A stretch of 64,000 bases of DNA from Acridotheres tristis (lineage: Eukaryota > Chordata > Aves > Passeriformes > Sturnidae). Positions 13,282-24,697 of the stretch are shown here, in pieces. Location of the stretch: assembly GCA_037013685.1 (NCBI GenBank), contig CM072906.1:4377001-4441000 (forward strand). The letters are read 5' to 3'. Positions within the stretch are counted from its first letter, which is position 1, and each line of letters starts with the position of its first letter. A program made the translations under genes and the position numbers. Under the pieces are notes generated by a model that worked only from the letters and a program-made list of their open reading frames with translations, was not told the origin of the DNA and searched no databases.

Positions 13282-14799
13282 TCCATAAATAGTAGCCTTA
13301 TGCCCGTTTTTGTTAAGAAGGGTAAGAGATAAGTTGGGATAAAGCACATTTGTAAGATCAGCCATACAGAAAAGTAATCTTTTTCAAGCTCATGAAATGT
13401 TATAATGCATCTATCCCTAATCAAATCACTTTTTATTTTTTCTGCCTGACTTCCTTCAAAAACACTGCATATATATGATCATGGTGTGCATGAGCATGCA
13501 TCTCTAATGACTTTTGAATGACTTGGTTGCTTTCAGCCCAATTTGAGAGCAAGACAGGAGTTTCAGAGCTGTCACATTGCCACGAGTTTCATGAAAACAG
13601 GCAACTGGATGGAAAAGAGATGCAGAGGCTGGAAACGTGCAGAGTGAGCTCAGCCAGTGTCAGACACCACAAAAATGGCATTGTAAAGGCACTGCCCTGG
13701 AAGAGCCTCCATGGAAAGTTACAGGCAGATACAAGAGATAGAAAGTCACAGTACACCAAGTCTTACCTGAATATTTATTCTGAAGGTCATCATAACAAAA
13801 GTAAAAAAAATAACTGGTCCTCAAGATACAGCACTCAAAGGAGCAGACAGAACAGCTCAATACTTCAAAGGAAGCCTACAAGCAAAAGTCTTATTAATTT
13901 TAACTAAATCCTGGGCTGGACACTCCTCTTACACCCATGTAATCATTAATTTCAGAAGAGTGACTTCTGATATACCCCATGGTAAGCCTCAGATCATAGA
14001 AATCCACTCTTTATTGCCTGAGCAGTGCCGTTGAAAATCAATAGGATTACTCATAATGGTAAAGTTAAGCACCTGTGAAAGTGTCTGCAAGACTGAGGCC
14101 TAAGGCCTGGTCTAGGCACAGCTTTTGTACTTGAAAACCTGGTTCACTTGAAGGTTTGTTTTGTTTTGGGTTTTATTTTTAAAGAAAACAACAGAATAAT
14201 TAAGGCCATACAACCACTTTAAAATGGACACATTTTTATTGCCACAATGGGAACTTCCAACAGCACGGCCATTCCCAGGTCAACTCCAAGTGCACTCCTG
14301 GAGCAGGGAATTGTGCCAACCCTGTTAACAGCAGCCACAATTCTACACCTTGAGCAGCTCAAGGAGCAGTGCCAGCCCTCTCTGTCTGCTCAAAGCCCTC
14401 CAGGTAATTCATGGAAAGCACCTGAAGGGACAAGCAAGACCCATGTTTGAAAGACTTTTGGTCTGGAAACTGTAAAAAAGTATGATTTTTTAATTTTCTC
14501 TCTCCATAATTTTCTTGCTCTCCTCTGCGTGTGCACTCAAAGGGGGGAAAAAAGCAACAGTGAACACACCTAAGAAACTTTTGAGTCAGACTTTCATGTG
14601 TGCAGAATTAAGGAAGGTGAAAAAGATCAAGATTGCCCCACAAGAAGACAACAAAAAAGGAGTGTGCATTCTGTGGAAAGCACCACAAACTTCAGGAGAT
14701 GCCAGGAGGAAGAGGGGGTGGAACAGTGAACGAACATGTCTGGATTGCTAAGAGGTTAAAAAAAATGTCACACTTTCAAAGAAGAAAAAGACAAAAGAC
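13282..14799. other. Intergenic, nothing recognised
   Basis: No exon or repeat family was identified. Open frames reach 129 codons without domain character. Confidence 0.45.
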
Positions 14800-14905
14800 G
14801 TTAAGAGTAAACAGGAAATTTGGGAAATCTATTTCACTCAAAGTAGCAAACATCTGGAATAAATTGTCAAGAACTTAAGACCATCAAAGCAAAGTATTAA
14901 TGAGG
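14800..14905 (+). repeat. Possible LINE 3'-ORF remnant
   Basis: A frame here reads KVANIWNKLSR, resembling the VVxxWNxLP motif near the end of CR1-type reverse-transcriptase proteins. The match is short and the surroundings are decayed. Confidence 0.35.
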
Positions 14906-15468
14906 TTAAGAGGCAGCTAGGCTGGAGGAGGAGACTGAAGAACACAGGGACAAAGGAAAGAGGTGGAGCTGAGAGAAACCTGGAGGCAACAGCCCCTTTA
15001 GCCAAAGGACTTCGTTTCTCCCTCTGCCCAATGTTTCCTTATCTTCTCCTTGCTCCAGGGGAAAAATATGGGGAGTTTCTACTGGTTTTTGCTTTATGGA
15101 AAGGAAACTATTTTTTTTTTTTCTCCTAAGAATTCCATGCTGGGATCCATGGACATGGTATGTCATTGTTGAACCTCCCAATGTTTAACTCAGAAAAGCA
15201 CAAGAAAAACACACACTACCCCTTACACCAAGCAGAGCTTTCTGAAATCTGAAGTCCTCATCCCTCCCTTTCACACTTCAAGCTAAGAATAATTCTTACT
15301 TTTGTTTCCAAATGTTGCTTGAAGATGAAAAACACCATCCCTTTAATCAAAGGATTTAGCAAACATCTCCATGGATTCAAGAGCTGTCTTTTAAAACTTT
15401 TTAGTTTAAAGTAATTCAAACCAGGCTAAACAACACCTTTAAAGATGACAAAAAACCAGTAAGCATAA

Positions 15469-15792
15469 ATGAATAAGGAGTCTAAGAAGGAAATACTTAG
15501 CATGACTTATCCTTTAATATCCACATCCCTCTCTAGTAGGGATAATCAGAAAGCCATGTTGGCCCTTACTCAAAAAGAAGGGAATGGTCTTCCATTTCTG
15601 GCTGGACTGTTATTAACTATATTGGTCACATTCATGGTCATTAACATCCTTAAAAAGATGATCTTGGGATTTCATTTTCCACCTCCCGTTATTGAGCAAT
15701 GGAATATTCATAAAACAGTAGAAGGAAACAACTCAGAAGAAAAAGAAAAGAAAGCCTCCAAGTTCCCAGCCCTGCCAGTTAAATTACACTAA
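15469..15792 (+). other. Unassigned 107-codon open frame with one hydrophobic segment
   Basis: The frame contains a roughly 19-residue hydrophobic run (LPFLAGLLLTILVTFMVIN) followed by KK, like a single membrane span. I do not recognise it. There is no promoter, splice-site pair or homologous domain to support expression. A chance frame or a decayed insertion is more likely than a gene. Confidence 0.12.
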
Positions 15793-17210
15793 AGCAAGGA
15801 TTCAGCAGCAAATTGATTTGGGAGAGGCAGGATATATGCACACACATGAAAAAGCACACTGGGGGGGATGGAGAACAATAAAACATGCACTTGCCTGTCC
15901 TCTGCTCTAATAACCACATGCAAACTTCAGCCAAGCCTGACAGAGTGGGAGAGGTTTCAAAGATATGAAGTTCCTGTGGGTTTCACAGTGCAGGCAGCTG
16001 GGAAAAGGACAAAGATGCACTCGAGGGCTCCACCAAACTCAAGTGTTTATGAGACACAAGAGAATCCACGCCAGCCTTCATTGTGGTCTAATAGCACAGA
16101 GCCCTCCTGCTGTTTGTTATCAGCCAGGCACCCACATCTGAGGAGCCAATGTTTTATTGGGAACATCTGCTCTTGTCTTGCTGAGAGCAGCTGAAGCTGT
16201 GCCTCGGCCTCAGCTGCTTCTCCATCAGCTGTTCCCAAATCCAGAGCTGCCCCTCTGTGCCCACAGGGAGCCAGCAGGGCTGGGGGAGCTCACAGGGAAG
16301 GCTGAGGGCATTTCCTCAGAGCCCCCCATGCTCCCACACACTGCTGGGGCTCCATTTTTAACCCAAAGCTCAAGAAATATGCCTTGGTACTTGCAAGGAG
16401 CACTGAGTGAGACCAGTGGAGTTTTGAATGACTGGACACATTTAGTGTACCTGAGTTATTTGTGAATTTAGCCACCAACATAGTGGTCATGACAGGAGGG
16501 GTGACCTCTTCAAGGAAGTAGTTCAGACCCAGCACATCACTTCAGGGGTCTGATGTGGCCTCTGGTCTGTCCCTCACTACACTGAATGGAACAAAAGCAC
16601 CAAAAATCCTATTCCTCACATCAGCCCTTCCACAAAATGCCACCAGTACCCACAGCAGTTAAACTGGTTTTAATAAGCCTCTTATTTTCCTCCCAGTCCT
16701 GACATTGAAAACCAACAACAGCAGGGCTTTGAGGAACTCAGCTCCATTTTCTGCACTGGTTTTACCTGGAGATTTAAACATAACTAGAGGGATGCATCTG
16801 GAATTAAAATAAGGGGTTTTTTTTTTTTCCTCCTTGAGCCTGGAAAGGTTCTACCCTAAGGACACACTGCCCAGCACCCCAGGGCTTCACCCACTGCAGC
16901 AGGCACAAAACACAGGGGATGCTGAGCAGTAAAAGCAGGTGGTTGTTTTTCCAGGGACTTTAATGAGTGTTGTAGTGGCTGGAAAAGGTGATAAGCTTTC
17001 TATGTTATATGAAAAGCCAGGGGGTTACTTTATATAATCAGCCACAGCTGACTAAACAGGGCTCTGAAAGTCACTCCCAGCCAAGGGAAGACAAAACAAC
17101 AAAACCCCCACAACCCTCCCTGAAGAACCCCAGGCACAATCCCAGGGCTGTTCCAAGGCCTCCAACCCCTAATTAAAATTCTCCTTGGGAAAACCACCAG
17201 GCATTACCTT
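15793..17210. other. Intergenic, nothing recognised
   Basis: No exon or repeat family was identified beyond short T runs near 16.82 kb. Confidence 0.45.
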
Positions 17211-17228
17211 ACCTTGGCATGCCAAGGT
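17211..17228. repeat. 18-bp perfect palindrome
   Basis: ACCTTGGCATGCCAAGGT equals its own reverse complement. It contains TTGGC and GCCAA half-sites separated by only two bases, unlike the five-base gap of a standard NFI site. Confidence 0.95.
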
Positions 17229-17471
17229 CTCAGCCCCACCTTGGCTGTGCAGGAGCAGGGACAGCAGAGCCAGGGCTGTGTGTGACCACGGAGGATGGGG
17301 ATCCCTCCTCATCCTCTCTGGCTGCTTCCTCAGGGCAGGGGAACATTAACAGCCCCTGCTAATTAATGTGGGGGGCTGGAGGAGCACCAGGTATGGGACA
17401 GCTCCTGGTGCTCCAGTGGCTTTTCTCCCAAAGTCCAGAACCACTGAGCTAAGAAAGAGGTTTCAAACACG

Positions 17472-17532
17472 TTGCATTAAATACTTTTGCATTAAATTTC
17501 TTTAAATGGCATTAAATTAGTTGCATTAAATA
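17472..17532 (+). repeat. Four GCATTAAAT motifs in about 60 bp
   Basis: GCATTAAAT recurs four times at irregular 13-20 bp spacing. It may be a decayed tandem array or a cluster of homeodomain-type sites. Confidence 0.6.
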
Positions 17533-19555
17533 CAACTAATACAGTTGTCTTCAGCAGCAGCTCAAAGGCATTTCAATATTTAACAAATCAGGATTTGAAT
17601 TTAGCAATTTCACATGGACTCATGAGCCTGCAGTTTAATGTAAAAATGCAGGTGGAAAAGCTCACACTCAGCACAGGGAGAGGGGCCCTGGCAGAGCCCT
17701 CAGCTGGTGGCTGTAGCTCAGTGTGGGAAGGTAAAACCTGGTGGCATTTGGTGCCACAGCAGAGAGGACACTGGGGGTCACAGCCAGGCTGCCCACGCTG
17801 CCACATCTGTGTTCACCTTGGAACAAAACTGGACTTTTCCACCTTTTGCAGGGCAGGAACACACAATATTTCAGCATTACCTGTTTGTACAAACCTCACT
17901 GAGCTGTAACACCAATTTAAAAAGAAATCACTGGTATTTCCATAAGGCTTTTTTTGCAATTCCAGACAAAATACAGATACTTGTACTGCTTCAGCACTTG
18001 GTTCACACCAGTATTATTTTTCCAGGCATTAAGTTCTGTCAGAGACTTTGCACTCAGCCTGGCTGGGGAGGGTCACAATCCTTGCTGAAACTGGCTAATG
18101 CCTGTTTACAAAACAACTAAAATAAAAACAAACCAACAACCTTTCTGGCTGCTATTTAATCTGCATCTTTTTTGTATTGATATCTTAAAGGTACAGACTT
18201 ACCAGGAAATTCATGGAGATTTATCTCTTTCAGCCCTGTTAGAGGAAGCCTCTCCCCATCCCACCCTAATTTCTGGTCATGAACTTTCTACTCAACACAG
18301 CTGTGGTGGTACCTGCAGCTTCCAAACCTTAAAGGGACAAGGCTGTTTGGATCTCCCCTCATTTTTACATAAGTCCTTTTACCCTAGGAAAGGGCAGCTG
18401 CTCTCTTTTAATCAATTATTAAAAAAAAAAAAAAATTCCTGCCTGGCCTGGCATCTGAGCTTTATATTCCTGCTGAAGCATCTGACCATATATATATGCT
18501 CGTATATTTTGCAAAAAAATTTATGTTTCTCAGGTCAACAAGCACATTAAGCAATCATTTAAACAGAAAGGGACAGTAACAAATGGCAACAGTTCACCAG
18601 ATAAGGACTCAAGGAGGTATTGCCATGCTTGACCTTAAATACCTGAGTTAGCATTCCTGGGCTCCTGCTTTACAGCCAGTGGGGTTGGACAGAGGCTTGC
18701 AGGGGCTGAATCAGAGGAGAGAGGAGCTTAAGTGCCACAAAATTCCTGTTCAGGGACCTCTCTCCCTTCAGCCTCTGAAGAGCAATCCTGTAGAGAGGAG
18801 CCTCCTTGAATATGCACCACAGCCAAGTGGCCAAAGTGAAGTCAGTACACGTGAGAATCCCCCAAGTTCCATAACTCTGATAAAATTTGTAAGATTTTTT
18901 GATAAGATTTGTATGTCAGGAAGTTGTTGTTTCAAATACTGTGCCCACATGTGCCCCAAGGATCCAGATTCTGGCTCCTTCCTATGGCTCCCAAAATCTG
19001 CAGTTTGGGAAAGGGCTGCACAGCAGGGAAGGGACCAGAGATGCTGCAGTGGACAACAGCTCTGCACAGCACCAGCATCCCAGGAGTGCTCCTTCATGAG
19101 CTGGGAACTCCTGTCCTGGGATCAGCCACGGGATTTGGAGACTTTTCTGGTGCAAGCCATGGGCTCTCCTTTAGGAACCCAAGGGGATTTACTCTTGCAT
19201 GTAACCCAGCTGGATTGAAGTTGTGTTTTCCCCATTCAGAGTAGGAAATCCCCTGTCCTTGGGCATGAGCATTGTCACAGGATGGCTCAGAGAGAGGTGG
19301 CTCATGGACATCCTGCTGGTGACCACCTGAACTCAAACAGACTGAGGAGGAAATGAGGTGAGGCCCAAAGGTGCAGAACTTTCTCTGTACCTGCAGGCAG
19401 GTTAAAGACCTGTCCCCTGAGTTAAAAACATGTCCAATGTGAATAAAATCAGAAGACACTGCAAGGATGACAAGGGAGAAGGAAAAGGAGGAGGATGAGA
19501 CTGTTCCAGGGTCAGATACTGTTCAATATTAACATTATGGAGGGTGAATCAGAAC
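17533..19555. other. Intergenic, nothing recognised
   Basis: An A-tract lies near 18.42 kb. Frames of up to 179 codons overlap on several frames and show no known domain. Confidence 0.45.
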
Positions 19556-19700
19556 ATAAAAGATTTTTGGATGATGGGCTATAAGCTAAGGCAGTTTATG
19601 TGGAGTTTGTAGGACTAGGGTAGAATTCAGAACAGCTTTAAATTGAAGGGGAGATGGAAAGCCAATGAGAAGGAATTAAAGATCAGTGGGAGTTGTTACA
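19556..19700 (+). repeat. Ancient CR1/L3-like LINE, reverse-transcriptase part
   Basis: The segment with GGGTAGAATTCAGAACAGCT followed by AAATTGAAGGGGAGATGG lines up with the stretch after the (F)ADD region of CR1-type reverse transcriptase genes. It is interrupted by stops and indels, a fossil copy. Confidence 0.55.
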
Positions 19701-20714
19701 TGTCAGAACAGAGTAAAATTCAAGGAGTAATTGGTCAGGCTGTAGCTGCTCAGGAGAGGATGTGAGGTTCACAGTGCAGCTCAGACTGATCAGGTGTCAC
19801 CCCAGTGTCCCCTGGGCTGTGCTGACAGTGCTGGCACGGGTCACATCAGCATCTCAGCATCTCGGGGCTTTGCAGTGGGAAAGCACCACCGGGGATTGTC
19901 CGGACCAAACCTCCTGCTCAGAGCAGCATCAGCTGCAGCAGGATTCCCAGGGCCAAATCCAGCTGGGTTTGGGATATCTCCAGCAATATTTGGGAGCTCC
20001 ACAACCTGTCTGACCAAGCAGTTCTGATATTTGATCACCTTCACAGTCCAAAAGTTTAAAGGGGCTTTCCTGTATTCCAGCATTTCCTTTGCCTCTCATC
20101 CTGTGCATGGACACTGCTGGGAAGAGCATGGGTTTGTTGTGCTCAGTCCCATCACCCAGGTCATTGTGAAAATGTGAAACACTTTTGGCATTGTTTTCAA
20201 ATAGAAAAAGGAGGCTCCAGACAATCTACACCTCGTTAACATTCGTGAAAATTCAAGGTGTGTCCTCAGATAACCCCTGCTGGCACATTACCAAGGTAAC
20301 AGAGGCAGAGGGAATCAGATCTGAGGAACTTTCTGGGATAGACAGAAGAAGCTACAGGGGGATCAGAAACAAGCAGTTATTAAGGAAGAGAGGTCTGGAA
20401 TAAACTTCTACCCACATTGCCTAGAAACACTCATAACCTTCAGTGCTGCTGAATCACAGGGGGGAGATTGGTTTGTTTGGCTTTCTACAGACAACCAACC
20501 TCTGAAATAATTATTCCAATCTTGCTGGTGCTGGGATTTTGTGTCCAAGTTGGCATACAATGTTTAAAAACAAAATATGCACAAATTTAAGGTAATCCTA
20601 AAGAGAGCAAGAAAAATGAGGAGTGGAGAAAAGATTACTGGGAAGAAAAGTTGGGAAAAGAATATTGAAAAAAGAAAACTAAACAGGCTTCCACTGTGCT
20701 AACGTCATTACAGA

Positions 20715-20880
20715 GAGGATGCAAAGGATGAAATTGGCTTAATTTGCAGACAGAAAGATTTAGGTTAGGGGGAAAAAATGCATAAATCTAAGGCTAGCTT
20801 TGGACTTGAGGCTACCTACAAAGTTTAGACAGGTCAGACAAACGTTTGTATCAACAATCCTGCCTCTAAGCAGAACAACA
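20715..20880 (+). repeat. Ancient CR1/L3-like LINE, 3' part
   Basis: The segment with GGCTTAATTTGCAGACAGAA then AGATTTAGGTTAGG, later CAGGTCAGACAAACGTTTGT and ATCCTGCCTCTAAGCAG, follows the order of an amniote CR1-like LINE 3' end. It has the same orientation as the 19.6-kb fragment and lies about 1 kb further 3', so the two are probably one decayed insertion. Confidence 0.6.
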
Positions 20881-23800
20881 AACTGGGGGAACTCATGAGA
20901 ACCTTTCTCTGCAGTCTATTTCAAAGGCTGCTCTATCCTTTCACAAGGTTTCAGAAAGGTTTATGGGATTAAACTTTCAAGAGTTAATAAAATACATTAT
21001 CAATTCTATCCTGCTTCTTTGTTTTTTCCCATCCAAATAGTAATTGTTTGTGAAAGGGCTGACACTGAAGAGCAACTGCCAGGGTTCATGCAAGTTCAGT
21101 TCCCATCTGATCATTTTAATGATGCTTGGTGAAAATCTGTTTTGTGGAATTAATCGGAGCTCTTTGTTCCCTTTGGTTATTTGAATCTGCATCCAAATCC
21201 CATGAGCACAGCCCTATGTCCCCCTATGAAAATGGAGATTGAAATGAAATTGAGGTTGATACCAGCTTGTTTTGACTCTTGAATACTTTCATATGTTTAT
21301 CTGAACCTTTGGCCTTCCCCTTTATAGAGGGGGAAGGGTGACAACCCCAAATTGTCTTGCAGGATGGTCCAAGGGTCCAAGGTGCAACCAGATTGGTGGC
21401 ATAGCCCAAAGATCTCCTCAAGAAATCTGCAACAGGCTCCTCAGCTGCACTGCCCTTGAAGTGCCATAATTCTGGGGTAACAGACAGAAAAATAAAAAAA
21501 GTAAAAAATGGATTTTGAACCAAGATAAAAGTGCAACAACAAGGAAGGAGCAGAACTGCAAAAAGCCTGAAGGCACACAGGGTCAGATGGAACCCGGGGC
21601 TTTGTACAGCCACAAACCACTTCAGAGGAGCTCTGGTGGTTGGGAGCACCCTGGTGGTGCTTCACTGTTCGGTGCTGTAGGGCATCACAGCTGCACCCTG
21701 GTTTGGTCCCACCAGGAACCAAAGGGAATTTGGACTGAATTCCAAGCAGAACCTCTGGTTTAGCTTCCTCCAAAAAAGTTACCCAGGTTGCTTAAGGTAA
21801 ATAAGGGCAATCAAGTGATTTGCTTCAAAATTGCAGTGCTCCAAACTAAACCCTGGCTCAACCTAATCCACGCTCAGGGGCCTTCCATCCTCCCACAGCT
21901 CCGTGCTCCTGCCCCATCTGCAGCAGGGCAAGGTAGAGTGACCTCAGCAATATCCAGAACTAAAGAGGGATGTCAGCTCGCAGAGTCCAGAAAGGGAATT
22001 TAGGGAGCAAGGAGGTTTCTTCTCATCAGCACCTGCTGTGTGTGTTGGAGCCCTAGTGCTGACTGGAGGGAGGGAGGGGGTGCAGCCAGGGGAAGGGGAG
22101 AATGGGCAACTGCTCAGACCAGACTTCCATCAGCCTGGGAAGTCACAGAGCTGCCCTGGAAGAAGTCATGCAATAGTTACAGATGGAAAAGGACTCATCA
22201 AAAACTGTGCTTTGATGGAAAAGTGTGACCTCATCTTTCAAGAGCATTCTCCTCCAAGTTTTTGCCTACCAGCTTGCATGAGAAAAGCAAATCTCTGTAG
22301 ATTGAAGGCCAAAGGTAAGCCTGTGTGCTGTTTCATCTCATCTTCAGCCTCATGCTGAAATCTTTACAGTGTAAAAACCATGAGCACTGTCTGACATCTG
22401 ATGCCTGAGTGACTTCAGCTCAGTACTCATTTGGTGGGGAGTGTGATTTTGTGGGGCTTATACAAGGTAGCATTACACTTTGTACATGTGTTTGTGCCAC
22501 ACAAGAGCATTTTACAGACTCACCTCTCAATAAATTTCCAAATTAAGTCTGCAAATGAAACATCCATTTTGCAGCCATCCCCCATGAGCAGGTCAGTTCT
22601 TTGCTGAGAGGAGCTGTCATTGCTTGGTTCTGCAGAAGAGCCTAAATCAGAAGCTCATACATAAATCACCTTTTTGACTGTGCCAACAGAAAATCCTCAA
22701 CCTCCATGATCTCCCACTGCCAATCTACCACCCCATCCCATGGGCAGTGGTCACGAGGAAAAACATTCTGGGGAGAAAAAAGCCCGTTGTAGGTTACAGG
22801 CTTAAAAGCTGGGCTTGTCCAGGAAAGCTCAGCTGGTGAGTGAGCCAGGAGGTGGAAGGACAGGTCCTATGGACTCTTGCATTGCAAGAAGATTTCTGAG
22901 CCACCAAAGCCCAGTGAGGCTGCTCATTGTGTTGGGAGGGACAGCTCTGGGTGCTGCTTCAATTGTTACAGGAACAGGTGGAAAGAAGAGCTAAAGCTTT
23001 GTCCACATCTTCAGCAAGATTCAGGAAAGGAGCAAACTGTGCCCCAGCTGTGTCCACTGATATTTTTAAAAGAGATAATTCCCACTAGATACAATTGGGA
23101 ATCAAGTTGTTATATTGGAAAAACAGTGCAGGAACGTTCACACAGCTTCTGCATGCAGGGGCAAGGGGGAGGTTTGTTTTATGAATTTTCTGTGTGCTAA
23201 GAAAGAGCCTTCTCACTCCACTTGTTCTCTATTATTGAAGTGCACAGAGTGCAGGATTTTGCTGGAACAGCAGAAAATGCAGGTAGGGATGAATGTCACA
23301 TCCCTGAGTCATGCAGATGTTAGAGCTTTCTCATGGAATTTCTGCCCCTCTTGATGAGGGCAGAATTCAACACGTTGCCCTCAAGTTCTCTTCCTACAAA
23401 GCCCAAGAAGGTGGAAACAGAAAACAAGTGGCTTGTTGTTTCCTCTCAGTGTCTGTGGGACTGTGGCTCCAGCAGCACTGATGCACAAGGAAAGCATTTT
23501 CATGAGCTGTTAAAACAGCAGAAGCTTGTTTTGCCTTGGCTGCAGCATCCTCCTGCCTCCCACGCAGGAAGTGTCCATGCAATATTCCACATAGGCAGAA
23601 TAGGTCTCGTTCCTAGAAGTCTAAATACAAGAAACTGTAGCCCAGTTAAAAACCAGGCTGCTCTTGGATTAGAAAAATGAGAGGTAATCTGCTTTCATGG
23701 GCTACAGTTCCCAAATTGTCCACTTTGTCCCTACACTTGATGATCTTTGGCCAAACACATCCTTGCTGTGGGTGTCTCACCTGAAACCCAAGGATGATGG

Positions 23801-24454
23801 CCAAGGGTGATGCCTTGGGTTTTAGCTTTTATATTTTTCAGATTCTCTGCTGCCTCATATGTAACTCTGAAACTTCATCTGAGGTGTTAGTAGACCAGGT
23901 GTTACTGTTATATCATGGACAACCTCCTCCACAAAATAAAGATGTCTCTGAAGAAGGAAATTCATTATTCCTGCATACTGAGTGCACCTAGGTAAACTTT
24001 ACTATGAGAGAAACAGCCAATATTCCATTATTTCTGCTCTTTTGCACCAAAGCAAATGAGTCAAGTGGTTTCAGGAACTGGCCACATCACTGAGATGGAG
24101 AGGGCATATTGCATATTCACAAGAGCTTAAGATTGTTTTATTTACACTTCCATTGCTAGGGGCTGTGGAATGGAACATAATTCTATTTGCCAGACGCTCT
24201 TCCTGGCGCAGTAAGTTAGAGGAATTCTCAATTAATACATGGAGCTTATGTATAAAAGACAAGAGGTTAAGTAAGACTGCAGTGCCCAATGGACCATCTG
24301 GTGAACATTAGGTTTGTCAATAAATCACAAAAGCACCAGCTCATCAAGAAAATTCCACTTCAAACCACTGACAGGGAAAAAAAAAAGATGGGGAAAAAAA
24401 CCCTCACAAAATGGGTATTTTGATTTTTTATAAAAACAGGAACATTCAATAACT
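20881..24454. other. MYL10 3' flank, nothing recognised
   Basis: No exon of a neighbouring gene was found. Open frames up to 141 codons overlap on both strands and lack domain character. Confidence 0.45.
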
Positions 24455-24598
24455 TTAATCTATTTTCAATTATTTTATTGGTTCTCTTCTGATGACCACA
24501 TGGCTTCACATCCTGCATGCTCAGCCCTTTGTGTTGTACACGAGAGCACCATGAAATAACTCGGTGCATGAGCACAAGAGAAGCTCCTCTCTTTGCTC
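24455..24598 (-). other. MYL10: MYL10 3' untranslated region (predicted)
   Basis: The stretch between the stop codon and the poly(A) signal is short, has no obvious repeat, and ends in an AT-rich tract. The end point is inferred from the signal position. Confidence 0.65.
24474..24479 (-). terminator. MYL10: Poly(A) signal AATAAA of MYL10
   Basis: A canonical AATAAA reads on the minus strand about 120 bases past the stop codon, followed by T-rich and TG-bearing sequence. Cleavage is expected near 24445-24464, giving a 3'UTR of roughly 140-150 bases. Confidence 0.75.
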
Positions 24599-24697
24599 TC
24601 AGTCTTTCTCCTCACCATGGGTGATAACATAGCAGAGGTTCTTATAGTCGAGGTTCCCAGAGACATCTGGAGGGAAAGCAGCAAACATCTGGTTGAT
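24599..24697 (-). CDS. MYL10: MYL10 exon 7 (residues 134-165 and stop)
   Basis: The 99 nt encode [20 protein letters not shown] then [12 protein letters not shown] and TGA at 24599-24601. The acceptor is CTCTGTTGGCAG, joining in phase 0 to exon 6 (SQEE|INQMF). The C-terminal tail is the hallmark of the MYL2/MYL10 branch. Confidence 0.96.
   Translation of the reverse strand: MNQMFAAFPPDVSGNLDYKNLCYVITHGEEKD

Noticed and set aside
18679..19218. 179-codon frame on the plus strand
   Set aside because: Composition is not protein-like and overlapping frames of similar length exist on both strands. No homology was recognised.
1..24454. Search for COL26A1 3' exons expected on this side by human gene order
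   Set aside because: No Gly-X-Y repeats or other collagen features were found in any frame.
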